From: Mesorhizobium qingshengii
GTDB taxonomy: Bacteria; Pseudomonadota; Alphaproteobacteria; Rhizobiales; Rhizobiaceae
DNA length: 64,000 nucleotides
Direction of reading: 5' to 3'
NCBI RefSeq assembly: GCF_900103325.1
Contig: NZ_FMXM01000004.1
Span: 124,001 to 188,000 of the forward strand
Position 1 is the stretch's first letter. The number at the start of each line of letters is the position of its first letter. This document shows, one piece after another, positions 1 through 9,756 of the stretch. Under the pieces are notes generated by a model that saw only the letters and a program-made list of their open reading frames with translations, was not told the DNA's origin and made no database searches. A program made the position numbers and the translations under genes.

Positions 1-28
1 GGACACTTCAGGGGACAAGAGCCGACAA

Positions 29-958
29 TCAGCCTTTTTGGCTGCGCAACAGCGCTTCGAGCGCACTGTCGCCGCCCTCTGGCAGCATTATCCGCACATG
101 GGCATAGAGATCGCCATGGCCGCCGGCCTTTTCCGGCAGACCCCTGCCCTTCAGCCGCAGGACCTTGTCCGAGCTCGACCAGGCCGGAACGTTGACGGCA
201 AGCTTGCCGGTCGGCGTATCGACCGCCACCTTGGCGCCGAGCACCGCATCCGCCAGCGCAACCGGCAGATCAGCGTGCAGGTCGCGGCCCTCGAGACGAT
301 AGCGCGGATGCCGGCGAAAGCGGATCTTGACCAGCGCATCGCCAGGTTGGCCCGGCCCCTGCTCGCCCTGCCCCTTCAACCGGATGGTCTGGCCATCCTC
401 GACATAGGCCGGCAGCTTGACCGCCACCTTGCGGCCGTCGGGGAACATCGCCGTCACCTTGTCGGCGGTCGCAGCTTCCTCGATGGTGACGTCGAGCGTC
501 ACGTTCAGATCGGCGGCGGTTGCCGGCTGGCGGCGGTCGCCAGGGCCTGCGCCGCGCGCGCCTGAAAAGGCGTCGCCGAATATCTGGCTGAAGATGTCGC
601 TGTTGCCGTCGAACGGATCACCGCCCGGACGACCGGAGCGAAATTCGAATCGCGAACCGCCAGCCCCTTGCTGCCGGCGAAACCCGCCGAAGGGATCGCC
701 GCCACCGGCCGCGCCCTCAAAACCCTGGAACCGCGGCTTGCCGTCAGCGTCGATCTCGCCGCGATCGAAAGCGGCGCGATTCTTCTCGTCGCCGACGATC
801 TCATAGGCCTGGTTGGCCGCGGCAAAACGGTCCTTCGCCTTGGGATCATTCGGATTCTGGTCCGGATGATGCTTCTTGGCGAGTTTCCGGTACGCCGATT
901 TTATGTCCTTGGCCGATGCGTTCTTGGCAACGCCCAGCACCTCATAGGGGTCGCGCAT
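29..958 (-). CDS. DnaJ-domain co-chaperone, CbpA-like (type II J-protein)
   Basis: 309 aa. The J domain fills about residues 3-70, with the DnaK-stimulating HPD triad at 31-33 (context KKHHPDQNP). A Gly/Phe-rich linker follows (about 80-140, repeated DPFGG and DPFDG), then two beta-rich substrate-binding domains typical of DnaJ C-termini. The CxxCxGxG zinc finger of true DnaJ is absent, so this is a CbpA-like or type II protein that delivers clients to DnaK in the cytoplasm. It is monocistronic in this window and the lipoprotein gene lies upstream on the same strand. An AGGG stretch precedes the ATG. The family call is firm. The specific paralogue name is not. Confidence 0.93.
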   Translation of the reverse strand: MRDPYEVLGVAKNASAKDIKSAYRKLAKKHHPDQNPNDPKAKDRFAAANQAYEIVGDEKNRAAFDRGEIDADGKPRFQGFEGAAGGGDPFGGFRRQQGAGGSRFEFRSGRPGGDPFDGNSDIFSQIFGDAFSGARGAGPGDRRQPATAADLNVTLDVTIEEAATADKVTAMFPDGRKVAVKLPAYVEDGQTIRLKGQGEQGPGQPGDALVKIRFRRHPRYRLEGRDLHADLPVALADAVLGAKVAVDTPTGKLAVNVPAWSSSDKVLRLKGRGLPEKAGGHGDLYAHVRIMLPEGGDSALEALLRSQKG

Positions 959-1057
959 GCTTACTGCCCTGGAGAAGGAGTGAGTCTCTGTTGCCCCCTA
1001 TATGCGCTCGCATAGGAAGAAATTCCAGTGGTGGAGCGGCATATCAAAGGCGGAAAA

Positions 1058-1519
1058 TCAGAGCGCCTTGAAGTCCTGCATGCGCCAGCCGCCGGCGCCG
1101 GCCAGGCAAAGTTCGCCTTCGAACATGGCAACGCCGTCAAAGCTTTCGCGCGAGGCCTTGAACCGGCGGCAGGTCTGGCCCTTGTCCTTCAATTCCGCCA
1201 ACCCGGTGATGGAGCCGCGGGACCCCGTGCCGGCGTTCGCCCATGGCACGGACTGGCCGGCGAGCTGCTCGATGTCGGCGGAAGACACCGCATTGCCGAT
1301 CGTCGTCTGGTCGGAGTCGCGCTCCGAATCGGTCGGCGCGGCTGAGGCCGATGTGCTGCTGGTCAGGATCGAGCGGTCGACTTCGGCTTTTTCCAGGCTG
1401 AAGCCACCAGCGCCACAGGCTGCAAGCGGCAGGGCGACTGCCACGATCGCGGCTTTCCTGCTGGCCGAAGCGATAACGCTCCGTTGCCTGCTGTCAAAAG
1501 CTTGCGCGATACGCAACAA
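1058..1519 (-). CDS. Predicted lipoprotein, RT0821/Lpp0805-type surface protein
   Basis: 153 aa. The N-terminus has basic residues, a hydrophobic run and a lipobox LAAC with the lipidated Cys at about residue 35, so the mature protein should be membrane anchored. The rest is Ser/Thr-rich and ends in a compact domain with two cysteines (CRRF and GELCLAG) and a final WRMQDF motif, resembling the C-terminal part of 17-kDa-type surface antigens. The TTG start is supported by a GGGGAGG Shine-Dalgarno 7 nt upstream; no ATG lies nearby. It is divergent from pdxH across about 40 bp. The role is unknown and the family name comes from overall resemblance. Confidence 0.75.
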   Translation of the reverse strand: MLRIAQAFDSRQRSVIASASRKAAIVAVALPLAACGAGGFSLEKAEVDRSILTSSTSASAAPTDSERDSDQTTIGNAVSSADIEQLAGQSVPWANAGTGSRGSITGLAELKDKGQTCRRFKASRESFDGVAMFEGELCLAGAGGWRMQDFKAL

Positions 1520-1558
1520 TCAGCAACCTCCCCGCTTCGTGACAATTTGAGAAAAACT

Positions 1559-2176
1559 ATGAGTGACACAGAGTTAACAAGCAGTGACTTTACCGAGGCG
1601 GCCGAGCCGTTTCGCCTCTTTGCCGCATGGCTGGAAGACGCCACGAAAAGCGAAGTGAACGACCCCAACGGCGTGGCATTGGCGACCGTCGATGCCGACG
1701 GCATGCCGGATGTGCGAATGGTTCTGCTCAAGGGGTTCGATGAAGGCGGGTTCGTCTTCTACACGAATTTCGAGAGCGCCAAGGGCCGGGAAATTCTTGG
1801 CAGCATGAAGGCGGCGATGTGCTTCCACTGGAAATCGCTGCGCCGGCAAGTGCGCATTCGCGGTCCGGTGGAGATCGTCAGCGATGCCGAAGCCGACGCC
1901 TACTACGCGACGCGTCCGCGCGGCAGCCGCATCGGCGCCTGGGCCTCGAAACAGTCGCGGCCGCTGGAAAGCCGCTTCGCCTTGGAGAAGGCGGTGGCGG
2001 AATACACGGCGCGCTATGCGATCGGCGATATCCCGCGGCCAAAACACTGGTCGGGCTTCCGCATCGTGCCGCAAACGATCGAGTTCTGGCACGACCGTCC
2101 GTTCCGGCTGCATGACCGCGTCGTCTTTTCACGCAACGGCAAGGGTGGTTGGGGCAAGACGCGACTTTACCCCTGA
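1559..2176 (+). CDS. pdxH: Pyridoxamine 5'-phosphate oxidase
   Basis: 205 aa, the normal size for this FMN enzyme, which oxidises pyridoxine or pyridoxamine 5'-phosphate to pyridoxal 5'-phosphate in the cytoplasm. Family motifs visible are [19 protein letters not shown] (FMN contact), SRIGAWAS in the middle, [12 protein letters not shown], and the C-terminal WGKTRLYP that closes the active site. An upstream in-frame TTG at 1484 would add 25 unlike residues and overlap the divergent lipoprotein gene, so the ATG at 1559 is preferred. It converges with the enoyl-CoA hydratase gene, leaving only 9 bp between the two stops. Confidence 0.97.
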   Translation: MSDTELTSSDFTEAAEPFRLFAAWLEDATKSEVNDPNGVALATVDADGMPDVRMVLLKGFDEGGFVFYTNFESAKGREILGSMKAAMCFHWKSLRRQVRIRGPVEIVSDAEADAYYATRPRGSRIGAWASKQSRPLESRFALEKAVAEYTARYAIGDIPRPKHWSGFRIVPQTIEFWHDRPFRLHDRVVFSRNGKGGWGKTRLYP

Positions 2177-2185
2177 AGGAGAGGC

Positions 2186-2938
2186 TCAGGCTTTCTTCCT
2201 GGTCATGAAAGCGGTCAAGGCAGCGCGCGCCTCGTCTGACTTGAGCCGCTCGCGGAAGTGCTCGCTTTCCTCGCCGATGCGGGCGACAAGGTCGTCGCGC
2301 GATCCGCGCATCAGGTCGCGTGCGATCTTCAGCGCTTGCGGTGGCTTGGCGGCGATCTGGCCGGCCGCCGCCAGGACCGAGGCTTCCAGCGCTCCTTCCT
2401 CGACCACCTCGTAGATCAGGCCGGCGGCCTTCGCTCGTGCGGCCGAAAAACCCTCGCCGAGGGCGAGCAATGCAAATGCGCCTTGCTGCCCCAGCATGCG
2501 CGGCGCCAAAAGGCTCGACCCCGCCTCGGGCACCAGGCCGAGGTCGACGAAAGGCGTCCTGAACACGGTGCGCGGCGTGGCGAAGGTCAGGTCGCAATGC
2601 AGATTGAGCGTCGTTCCTATGCCGACCGCGATGCCGTCGACGCCGGAGACGATGGGCTTCTCGACCCTGGCCAGCGCCATGAGGAAATCCCACACCTCGG
2701 TGCCGCCATCGCCGCCTGTGGCGACGACCATGAAGTCGGCAAGGTCGTTGCCGGACGAAAAGGCGCCGGGCACGCCGAGAAACACGTGGACGCGGATCGC
2801 CGGGTCGGCGTCACCTTCGGCAAGAGCGGCCGACATTTTCGCATACATGGCGCGCGTCAGCGCGTTCTTCTTGTCGGGGCGATTCATGCGGATGACCTGG
2901 ATGGCGCCCTGGCGCTCCACGAGGATATGGTCTGTCAC
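2186..2938 (-). CDS. Enoyl-CoA hydratase/isomerase (crotonase) family protein
   Basis: 250 aa, a single crotonase domain. The first oxyanion-hole segment is AFSSGNDLADF (about 58-68). The second is GIAVGIGTTLNLHCD (about 100-115), followed by FRTPFVDLGLVPEAGSS, whose Glu occupies the usual catalytic acid position. The enzyme should act on a CoA thioester, most simply hydrating a 2-enoyl-CoA in beta-oxidation. It follows the acyl-CoA dehydrogenase gene on the same strand with a gap of about 20 bp, so the two are probably one operon for successive steps. The exact substrate cannot be read from sequence. Confidence 0.9.
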   Translation of the reverse strand: MTDHILVERQGAIQVIRMNRPDKKNALTRAMYAKMSAALAEGDADPAIRVHVFLGVPGAFSSGNDLADFMVVATGGDGGTEVWDFLMALARVEKPIVSGVDGIAVGIGTTLNLHCDLTFATPRTVFRTPFVDLGLVPEAGSSLLAPRMLGQQGAFALLALGEGFSAARAKAAGLIYEVVEEGALEASVLAAAGQIAAKPPQALKIARDLMRGSRDDLVARIGEESEHFRERLKSDEARAALTAFMTRKKA

Positions 2939-2957
2939 GGTTTCTTCCTTGTGAGCG

Positions 2958-4727
2958 TCAGGCTGAAATCAGCGTTTTACTGGCAGCGGCTAGGCTTTCG
3001 GCGCCGTCGATGACGCGCGCCCTCAACGCGCTGACCTCACCGAGCAGGTTTTCGGCGAAAAAGCGGCAAAGCGCGATACGGCCCTGATCGACAAGCGCCC
3101 CCTGCGCCAGGTAGGCGCCGCCAGCGGCAAGCGAGGTCAGCCGGAGATAGGGTGTCGCACCCGCCAGTGCCTCGTCTAATCGGCCGTCGGCCGTCAGTTT
3201 CTGCAGGAAGCGGGTCGCTTGAGTCAGATCGGCGAGCGCCGCGTCGAGAGCACCGGCGGTGCGGCCGAACCCCTGGAGATTGGAGGTGCGCACCGCTCCG
3301 GCCACCGCCGCCAGCTCGTTGATGAAGCCATGCACATGTTCGCCGCCGCCGAGCGGCAGCTTGCGCATCACCAGGTCGATCGCCTGGATGCCGTTGGTGC
3401 CCTCGTAGATCGGCGCGATGCGCGCATCGCGATAGAGAGCGGCCGCGCCCGTCTCCTCGATGAAGCCCATGCCGCCATGCACCTGGACGCCGAGCGAAGC
3501 AACGTCCACGCCGACATCGGTCGAGAAAGCCTTGGCCAGCGGCGTCAAGAGATTGGCACGGTCACGCCAATGCGCCGCCTCATCGCCGGCCGATACGCGC
3601 GCCAAGTCGATGGCGTGGGCGCAGCAGTAGCTGATGGCGCGCGCAGTCTGCGTCAGCGCCTTCATGGTCAACAGATTGCGCTGCACGTCTGGATGATGGA
3701 CGATCGGCGCCATGCCGGTGCCAGCGTAGCTCGCCGCCTTGCCCTGACGGCGGTCATTGGCATAGGCGATCGCCTTCTGGGTCGCGGCTTCCGCGACCGC
3801 CACGCCCTGCATGCCGACGCAGAGCCGCGCATTGTTCATCATGGTGAACATACAGGCGAGGCCCTTGTTCTCCTCGCCGATCAGCCAGCCGATGGCGCCG
3901 GGTTTGGCGCCCTCGAAACCATCGCCATAGATCATGGTGCAGGTCGGCGAGGCATGGATGCCCAGTTTTTGCTCGAGGCCAGAACAGAAGACATCGTTGC
4001 GCGCGCCGAGCGATCCATCGTCGCCGACCAGGAATTTCGGCACCAGGAACAGCGATATGCCGCGCGTGCCGGCGGGGGCGTCGGGCAGCCGCGCCAGCAC
4101 CAGATGAATGATGTTGTCGGTGAAGTCATGCTCGCCATAGGTGATGAAGATCTTCTGGCCGAAGATGCGGTAGGTGCCGTCACCAGCCGGCTCGGCGCGG
4201 GCGCGCAGCGCGTTGAGGTCCGAACCGGCTTGCGGCTCGGTCAGGTTCATCGTACCCATCCATTCGCCGGAGACGAGCTTTGCGAGATATTTCGCCTTGA
4301 GATCTTCAGAGGCGTGCTTGTCGAGCGCTTCGACCGCGCCCATGGTCAGCGTCGGGCCGATGCCGAAGGCCATGGCGGCGGAGTTCCACATTTCGAGCGC
4401 GGCGACACCGAGCATGGTCGGCAGCGCCTGGCCGCCGTACTCTTCAGGCCCGGAGAGCGCATTCCAGCCGCCATCGATCCAGCGGCGATAGAGGTCCTTC
4501 CAGCCGGGCGGCGTGGTGACGGCGGCACCCTTCAGCACCGCACCTTGTTCGTCGCCGATCTTGTAGAGCGGTGCCACCTCCTCGGTGGCGAAACGGCCGG
4601 CCTCGCCAAGCACGGCATCGACCAGGTCCTCGCTCAGATCGCCAAACGTGCCGGCATCGAGCGCGGGCTTGAGGCCAGCAACATGCTTGAGAGTGAAAGC
4701 GATATCCTCGACCGGTGCCCGATACAT
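2958..4727 (-). CDS. Acyl-CoA dehydrogenase, large (about 590 aa) family with C-terminal extension
   Basis: 589 aa, longer than the roughly 380 aa short/medium-chain enzymes and matching the group with an extra C-terminal helical domain (long-chain or methylthiopropionyl-CoA type). Visible motifs are MNLTEPQAGSDL (FAD/substrate loop), FITYGEHDF, VQVHGGMGFIEE and RIAPIYEGTNGIQAIDL, whose Glu is the usual catalytic base. The reaction is FAD-dependent alpha,beta-dehydrogenation of an acyl-CoA. The ATG at 4727 is chosen because AGGAGAGAG sits just upstream; the longer reading to 4814 adds 29 residues unlike the family. It is the first gene of a probable two-gene beta-oxidation operon with the downstream crotonase. 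Confidence 0.93.
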   Translation of the reverse strand: MYRAPVEDIAFTLKHVAGLKPALDAGTFGDLSEDLVDAVLGEAGRFATEEVAPLYKIGDEQGAVLKGAAVTTPPGWKDLYRRWIDGGWNALSGPEEYGGQALPTMLGVAALEMWNSAAMAFGIGPTLTMGAVEALDKHASEDLKAKYLAKLVSGEWMGTMNLTEPQAGSDLNALRARAEPAGDGTYRIFGQKIFITYGEHDFTDNIIHLVLARLPDAPAGTRGISLFLVPKFLVGDDGSLGARNDVFCSGLEQKLGIHASPTCTMIYGDGFEGAKPGAIGWLIGEENKGLACMFTMMNNARLCVGMQGVAVAEAATQKAIAYANDRRQGKAASYAGTGMAPIVHHPDVQRNLLTMKALTQTARAISYCCAHAIDLARVSAGDEAAHWRDRANLLTPLAKAFSTDVGVDVASLGVQVHGGMGFIEETGAAALYRDARIAPIYEGTNGIQAIDLVMRKLPLGGGEHVHGFINELAAVAGAVRTSNLQGFGRTAGALDAALADLTQATRFLQKLTADGRLDEALAGATPYLRLTSLAAGGAYLAQGALVDQGRIALCRFFAENLLGEVSALRARVIDGAESLAAASKTLISA

Positions 4728-4941
4728 GCCGCTCTCTCCTCCTGATGCATCGGCCCGATTGATCCTAGGACCCGCGCTGCCGCAAAACCATCCCGCCTTT
4801 GGGCGGTCTCTCATCTTCTTTTTACGTAAACGTCAAATTTTGTCACGCGGATTTTGCAATCGCGCCAGCACGTATTAAATTCAATCGAAGCCGGATCAAG
4901 TCGACCTGGCGAAAGAGCAAAACCAGCGGACCGGACCACCC

Positions 4942-5178
4942 ATGCTTCCCAGACCCGACTCCTATCGCTGCATCGAATGCGGCCTGCCCTATCGCGCAAC
5001 AGGGTTCTGGTACCATCAGGGCAAGCTCGAAAACGGCGCCGCCTACTGGTCGGATCGCGGCATATTGTGTTCGCCGCAATGCTCCCTCGCCCACCACCGC
5101 AAACGCGCCGCCGAAGGCACGCTGCCGCAAGAACCCGCACCCGACCCGTATGAATTTCAGCCGCTCATGCGACGCTGA
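4942..5178 (+). CDS. Small conserved protein with paired-cysteine (zinc-ribbon-like) motif
   Basis: 78 aa. Two cysteine pairs, CIEC near residue 10 and CSPQC near residue 43, are separated by a Tyr/Trp-rich stretch (YRATGFWYHQG), which suggests a small zinc-binding fold. No signal peptide or membrane segment is seen. The gene stands alone between the divergent acyl-CoA dehydrogenase and the GH25 gene. The function is unknown. Coding status rests on the organised cysteine spacing and the lack of a better overlapping frame. Confidence 0.65.
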   Translation: MLPRPDSYRCIECGLPYRATGFWYHQGKLENGAAYWSDRGILCSPQCSLAHHRKRAAEGTLPQEPAPDPYEFQPLMRR

Positions 5179-5259
5179 CTTCGCCGGCACCAGCATCGGG
5201 AAGCATTTCCTTAACCATAGCGGTTCAGCATCTGCCTTTGATCAACGGGGATTCCCTGT

Positions 5260-6429
5260 TTGCCAATGCCGGCGCGCCTCCTTCGCCGCACAGCGCTTCT
5301 CGCTTTCGCGGCGACAATGGCGCTGTCGACGGCAGCAAAGGCCTCGGATTTTTCCGAGCCTTGGAAGAACGCTGACCGGGCCCTGGTCGTCGACGCCTAC
5401 GAGTACAATTCCATCGACTGGGCCCACCTCGCCACCGACAAGCGGATTGTCGGCTTCATCAACAAGGCATCAGACGGCATGCCGCCGCCCTACTTCTGTT
5501 TCGGCAACGATACCGAGGTGAAACTCTGCAAGGCGCTGTGGAAACGCCATGCGGTGACGCGCGAGCTGTTCCAGACACGCAGGGTCGTCGCCAAGGCGCT
5601 CGGCCTGAAATGGGGCGCCTATCACCTCGCCCGCCCCGGCAATCCGGTCGAGCAGGCCAACAATTTCCTCGATTTCGCCGAGCCGGCGCCGGACGACCTG
5701 CTGGCTCTCGACATCGAGGGCAACGATCCCTCGCAGTGGATGTCGCTCGACGATGCCGAGGAGTTCGTCCGCCAGGTGCACAGGCGCATCGGCCGTTTCC
5801 CGGTGCTCTACACCAATGGCAAGACGGCCCAGTACATTGCCGACAACAGCTACCGATACCGGCTCTTGTCGCGGCTGCCGCTCTGGTACGCCCGCTACAA
5901 GTCCGACATTGACGTGCATTTTCCGATGGGCAACTGGCAAGGCTACGCATTGTGGCAGTTCTCGGCGCAAGCCAATTGCGGCAGGTTCCGCTGCCCGTAC
6001 AGGGTCGCCGGCACGCCTAACGACATCGACGTCAACGTCGCGCCGACGGACGCCGCCACGTTGCGTGCGCAATGGCCGTTCGGTGGGCTCATCGATGTGC
6101 CGCCTGATTATCTCGCCTCGATACCGTTGCCAGTCTCACGCCAGGCTGGCCTCGCCGGCAACGTCACCATCACCTATGCCTCGGTGGCGGCACCACCGAC
6201 CTTCGAGGAAATGGTCGCGGCGCTCAGTACGCGCTGGGCGAAGTTCCGCGACGGTTTCCGCATGCCAGTCGTGAAGACGGTGCCGCGGCGGCCGAATTTC
6301 GGCATTGTCCAATATGTCGCCTGGAAGCGGACCGAGCGACGTTCACCCGCGCAACTCGACGCCGCCTTCGCCGGGGCGGCCGACCCGGTCAGTACAGCTT
6401 CCACCGAACTCGATCGCGGCCAGCGGTAG
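5260..6429 (+). CDS. Secreted glycoside hydrolase family 25 (lysozyme-like) protein
   Basis: About 389 aa. An N-terminal signal peptide (RRTALLAFAATMALSTAAKA, about residues 8-28) directs export. The GH25 barrel follows: VVDAYEYNSIDW at its start, GAYHLARPGNP, the acidic pair in LLALDIEGNDP (about residues 148-158) and LPLWYARY near its end. Such enzymes cleave the N-acetylmuramic acid linkage of peptidoglycan. About 110 C-terminal residues after the barrel are unassigned. The start may be TTG at 5260 (GGGGA 8 nt upstream) or ATG at 5266. Whether it is a muralytic enzyme acting on its own wall or a secreted effector cannot be told. Confidence 0.88.
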   Translation: MPMPARLLRRTALLAFAATMALSTAAKASDFSEPWKNADRALVVDAYEYNSIDWAHLATDKRIVGFINKASDGMPPPYFCFGNDTEVKLCKALWKRHAVTRELFQTRRVVAKALGLKWGAYHLARPGNPVEQANNFLDFAEPAPDDLLALDIEGNDPSQWMSLDDAEEFVRQVHRRIGRFPVLYTNGKTAQYIADNSYRYRLLSRLPLWYARYKSDIDVHFPMGNWQGYALWQFSAQANCGRFRCPYRVAGTPNDIDVNVAPTDAATLRAQWPFGGLIDVPPDYLASIPLPVSRQAGLAGNVTITYASVAAPPTFEEMVAALSTRWAKFRDGFRMPVVKTVPRRPNFGIVQYVAWKRTERRSPAQLDAAFAGAADPVSTASTELDRGQR

Positions 6430-6451
6430 GCTGCCTTCCCGATACGGAACT

Positions 6452-7729
6452 TCAGCCTGCCCGCTCGCGCGCCACGGCCTGCCAGCCGATATCGCGGCGG
6501 CAGAAGCCGTCCGGCCAGTCGATGCGGTCGAGCGCGGCATAGGCGCGCCTCTGCGCCTCGCCGACCGTGCTCCCGGTCGCCGTGACATTGAGGACGCGGC
6601 CACCATTGGCAACCAGCGCGCCGCCGTTGATGGCCGTGCCGGCGTGGAATATCTGGACGCCGTCACTTGCCGCGTCTTCGACGCCGCGGATGACGGATCC
6701 TTTTTCCGGAGTACCGGGATAGCCCCTGGCCGCCATCACCACGGTGAGCGCGGCTTCGTCGCGCCAGCGCACTGAGGTATGTGCAAGCTGGCCGTCGGTC
6801 GCTGCGTTGAGCAGCACCAGCAGATCATCCTTCAGCCGCATCATCAGCACCTGGCATTCCGGGTCGCCGAAACGGGTGTTGTATTCGATCAGCTTCGGCC
6901 CATTCTCGGTGATCATCAGCCCAGCGAAGAGAATGCCGGCGAAAGGCGCGCCTGATACAGCCATTCCGCGCATGGTCGGCTCGATGATCTCGCGCATGGT
7001 GCGTTCAACCATCTGCGGCGTCATCACCGGGGCCGGCGAGTAGGCGCCCATCCCACCGGTGTTGGGACCAACATCGCCATCACCGACACGCTTGTGGTCC
7101 TGCGCGGTGCCGAAGGGCAGCGCCGTGGTGCCGTCGCAGAGGCAGAAGAAACTTGCCTCCTCACCGGTCATGAATTCCTCGATCACCACCTCCGCGCCAG
7201 CGGCGCCGAAGGAACCCTCGAAACAGGCATCGAGTGCTGCCTGTGCCTCACCGAGGGTCATGGCGACGGTCACGCCCTTGCCGGCGGCCAGGCCATCGGC
7301 CTTGATGACGATCGGCGCACCCGTCTTTTCGACATAGGCCTTGGCGGACGCCAGATCGCCGAAACGGCCATAGGCGGCGGTCGGGATGTTGTATCTGGCG
7401 CAGAGGTCCTTGGTGAAACCCTTCGAGCCTTCCAGCTGTGCGGCGGCCTTGGATGGACCAAAGACGCGAATGCCTTGCGCACGCAGATCGTCGGCAATGC
7501 CGGCGACCAGCGGCCCTTCCGGACCGACCACGACGAGATCGATCTTCTTGTCCTTGCAGAAGGCGGCAACGGCGGCGTGATCGGTGATGTCCAGTTTCAC
7601 CAGCTCGGCCTCGCCAGCGATGCCGGGATTGCCGGGAGCCGCATAGAGCTTGGTCAGCAGCGGTGAAGCCGCGATCTTCCAGGCAAGCGCATGTTCGCGG
7701 CCGCCGGAGCCGAGAAGAAGAACGTTCAT
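6452..7729 (-). CDS. purD: Phosphoribosylamine--glycine ligase (GAR synthetase)
   Basis: 425 aa, the standard length. It ligates glycine to 5-phosphoribosylamine with ATP, the second step of purine biosynthesis. Motifs are [14 protein letters not shown] at the N-terminus, [29 protein letters not shown] (ATP-grasp), [11 protein letters not shown] and [14 protein letters not shown] near the metal site. The ATG at 7729 has AAGAGG 5 nt upstream; the GTG six bases earlier is less likely. No purine operon neighbours are present, as is usual for scattered pur genes in this group. Confidence 0.97.
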   Translation of the reverse strand: MNVLLLGSGGREHALAWKIAASPLLTKLYAAPGNPGIAGEAELVKLDITDHAAVAAFCKDKKIDLVVVGPEGPLVAGIADDLRAQGIRVFGPSKAAAQLEGSKGFTKDLCARYNIPTAAYGRFGDLASAKAYVEKTGAPIVIKADGLAAGKGVTVAMTLGEAQAALDACFEGSFGAAGAEVVIEEFMTGEEASFFCLCDGTTALPFGTAQDHKRVGDGDVGPNTGGMGAYSPAPVMTPQMVERTMREIIEPTMRGMAVSGAPFAGILFAGLMITENGPKLIEYNTRFGDPECQVLMMRLKDDLLVLLNAATDGQLAHTSVRWRDEAALTVVMAARGYPGTPEKGSVIRGVEDAASDGVQIFHAGTAINGGALVANGGRVLNVTATGSTVGEAQRRAYAALDRIDWPDGFCRRDIGWQAVARERAG

Positions 7730-7847
7730 GGCCACCTCTTGATGCCGAGAATCCTGCAGAGAACCCGCTATTGCTCTCTGGACGACGGGTCAAGGCATCC
7801 GGGTGTTTTGATCCGAATTGCGCACGGGAACGTTACCCCTGCCGAAC

Positions 7848-7872
7848 ACGGGCGCCGGATACCGGCGCCCGT
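7848..7872. other. Perfect 11-bp hairpin between purD and the PhyH gene
   Basis: Arms ACGGGCGCCGG and CCGGCGCCCGT pair exactly around a 3-nt loop. It lies just past the stop of the minus-strand dioxygenase gene and upstream of purD. Neither side has a T-run, so it could be a weak or factor-assisted terminator, or an mRNA 3'-end stabiliser. Confidence 0.6.
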
Positions 7873-7888
7873 ATTCTGGCAATTCGGT

Positions 7889-8695
7889 TCAGCCCGGGAA
7901 AACGACCGGAAACCAGTCCTCGCGCAATTTCTGTCCCGGCTGCATGCCGTGGCCATGATAGGGCGGAGACGTGCGTCCCGGCCGCTCGACATAGCGTGCA
8001 TCGTCACCGACCCAGCGCAGCGACAGCGCCCGGCGCCGCGCCGAGGTCATGTTGCCGCGCGCGCCATGCGCGGTCCTGAAGTCGAACAGGATGGCGTCGC
8101 CAGGCTCCATTTCCCACTCAAGCACCTTCAGCGACGGATCCTTGTCCGGGTCGGGCACCGGCAGATAGTCCCCCTCGCCAGCGTAGAAATTGCTGTCGTC
8201 GAGCCAGCGCACCGGCAGGATCATCTTGTCCCATTTGTGCGAGCCGGCGATGAGGCGCAGCGTCGCCTCCTTCACCGGGTCGATGGGAATCCAGAAGCTC
8301 ACCGTCTGCCGGCCGTCGACAAAGTAGTAGGGGATGTCCTGGTGCCAGGGCGTCGGCCTCTGCGTGCCGGGTTCCTTGACCAGCACATGATCATGGAAGA
8401 ACTGCGCGGTGCGCGATTGCATCACCGCCGCCGCCAACTCAGCGGCCGGCGATTCCCGCACCACCCTGACGAATTCGGGAATGCGCTCCCAGTTGCAGTA
8501 GTCGTCGAAGAAGCTGCCGCGGCCATTGGCGATATCAGACGCGGTGGCGCTGCGGTTCTGCATATTGCGTTCGATCCCGGCGGCAATCGTGTCGACCCAA
8601 TCCTTGAAGGCGCCACGGATGCAGACCGCACCGTCACGCTGGTAGTCGGCAATCGTTTGGGCATCGATCGTCTGGGCGTCGCTTTCGAAAGCCAT
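7889..8695 (-). CDS. Phytanoyl-CoA dioxygenase (PhyH) family Fe(II)/2-oxoglutarate oxygenase
   Basis: 268 aa. The metal-binding HxD is in PWHQDIPYYFVDG, the distal His in DFRTAHGARGN, and the 2-oxoglutarate Arg is probably in RRRALSLRWVG, in the normal order for the double-stranded beta-helix fold. SFWIPIDPVKEATLRL and AGSHKWD match PhyH proteins. It should hydroxylate a small substrate using O2 and 2-oxoglutarate; the substrate is unknown. The ATG at 8695 follows AAGAGGAG. The gene is divergent from a LysR regulator across about 90 bp, so that regulator probably controls it. Confidence 0.9.
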   Translation of the reverse strand: MAFESDAQTIDAQTIADYQRDGAVCIRGAFKDWVDTIAAGIERNMQNRSATASDIANGRGSFFDDYCNWERIPEFVRVVRESPAAELAAAVMQSRTAQFFHDHVLVKEPGTQRPTPWHQDIPYYFVDGRQTVSFWIPIDPVKEATLRLIAGSHKWDKMILPVRWLDDSNFYAGEGDYLPVPDPDKDPSLKVLEWEMEPGDAILFDFRTAHGARGNMTSARRRALSLRWVGDDARYVERPGRTSPPYHGHGMQPGQKLREDWFPVVFPG

Positions 8696-8772
8696 GGCGT
8701 TCTCCTCTTGGGGATGAGCCGGACTATCGCAACCATTCCTCATTCAGTAAAATAATAACTTTCCATCTAGCA

Positions 8773-8789
8773 CATAGGGGATTCCTATG
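8773..8789. promoter_or_regulatory. Short dyad overlapping the LysR start codon
   Basis: CATAGG and CCTATG form perfect 6-bp arms around GGATT. The right arm contains the ATG of the LysR gene at 8787. A protein bound here, such as the regulator itself, would block its own translation initiation region. This is inferred only from symmetry and position. Confidence 0.4.
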
Positions 8790-9698
8790 AATGTGACGCT
8801 CACGCAGTTGCGCTATCTTGTCGCCGTGGCGCGTCATGGCAGCGTCACGGGCGCGGCAAAAATGCTGAACGTCTCGCAGCCTTCGATCTCGGTGGCGATT
8901 GACGCCGTCGAAAAGAACTTCGGCCAAAAGCTGTTCGTCCGCCAGCGGGGAAGCGGCGTGTCGCCGACATCGTTCGGGCGCGCCGTTGTGGCGAAGGCAA
9001 GACAGGTCCTCACCGAGGCGGACGAACTCGTCGGCCTGGGCTCAGGCAAATCGGCTGTCGGCGGTGAACTGGTGCTGGGATGCTTCGAGGATCTGGCACC
9101 GTTCTTCGCGCCGGCTCTGATCCGTGCCTTCTCCCAACGCTATCCCGCCGTGAAGATCGTGGTTCGCGACGAGACGTTCGAGACGCTGGGACGACGGCTC
9201 GGCGATGCGGCCATCGATCTCGGCCTCACCTATGATCTCAGCCTGCCGACGCATTTCGCCCGCATCCTGCTGCGCGAACTTCGCCCGCACGCCCTGTTGC
9301 CGGCAGGCCATGCCCTGGCGGACCGCCCATCGGTCAGCCTCGCGGACCTGGCCGCCTATCCGCTGATCACCACGGACCAGCCGCACAGCTGGCAGCACAT
9401 GCTTGATCTGTTCCGCAGCCGCGGCCTTTCGCCGGTGGCCGACAGGGCGACGAGCTCGTTCGAACTCCAGCGCAGCATGGTCGCCAACGGCTTCGGCGTT
9501 GCCATCAGCTACACCCGCCCGCACGGTGACCGCAGCTATGACGGCCTGCCCCTCGTCTGCAAGCCGCTGTCGGATCCGCTGCCCATGCAGCGGATCCTGC
9601 TCACCCATGACACGCATCAGCGTGTATCGAATGCGGCGCTGGCCTTCATCGAGGTGGCGAAGGAGTGGTTCGCCACCCACGACATCTTCCCATCATGA
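8787..9698 (+). CDS. LysR-family transcriptional regulator (divergent to PhyH gene)
   Basis: 303 aa. The winged helix-turn-helix is at about residues 5-60 (LTQLRYLVAVARHGSVTGAA and SQPSISVAIDAVEKNFGQ). The periplasmic-binding-protein-like effector domain follows from about residue 90 (GELVLGCFEDLAPFFAPALI). LysR regulators usually autoregulate and control the divergent neighbour, here the PhyH-type dioxygenase. The effector is unknown. The gene ends 58 bp before ubiA. Confidence 0.93.
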   Translation: MNVTLTQLRYLVAVARHGSVTGAAKMLNVSQPSISVAIDAVEKNFGQKLFVRQRGSGVSPTSFGRAVVAKARQVLTEADELVGLGSGKSAVGGELVLGCFEDLAPFFAPALIRAFSQRYPAVKIVVRDETFETLGRRLGDAAIDLGLTYDLSLPTHFARILLRELRPHALLPAGHALADRPSVSLADLAAYPLITTDQPHSWQHMLDLFRSRGLSPVADRATSSFELQRSMVANGFGVAISYTRPHGDRSYDGLPLVCKPLSDPLPMQRILLTHDTHQRVSNAALAFIEVAKEWFATHDIFPS

Positions 9699-9756
9699 TC
9701 CGGCTCAGCTGCCCGCCTCCCCGCTTGACGACCTCCAACTCTGCTGCCAATCCAGC

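Noticed and set aside
3219..4745. 508-residue open frame on the plus strand
   Set aside because: Antisense to the acyl-CoA dehydrogenase, which has clear family motifs; this frame has none.
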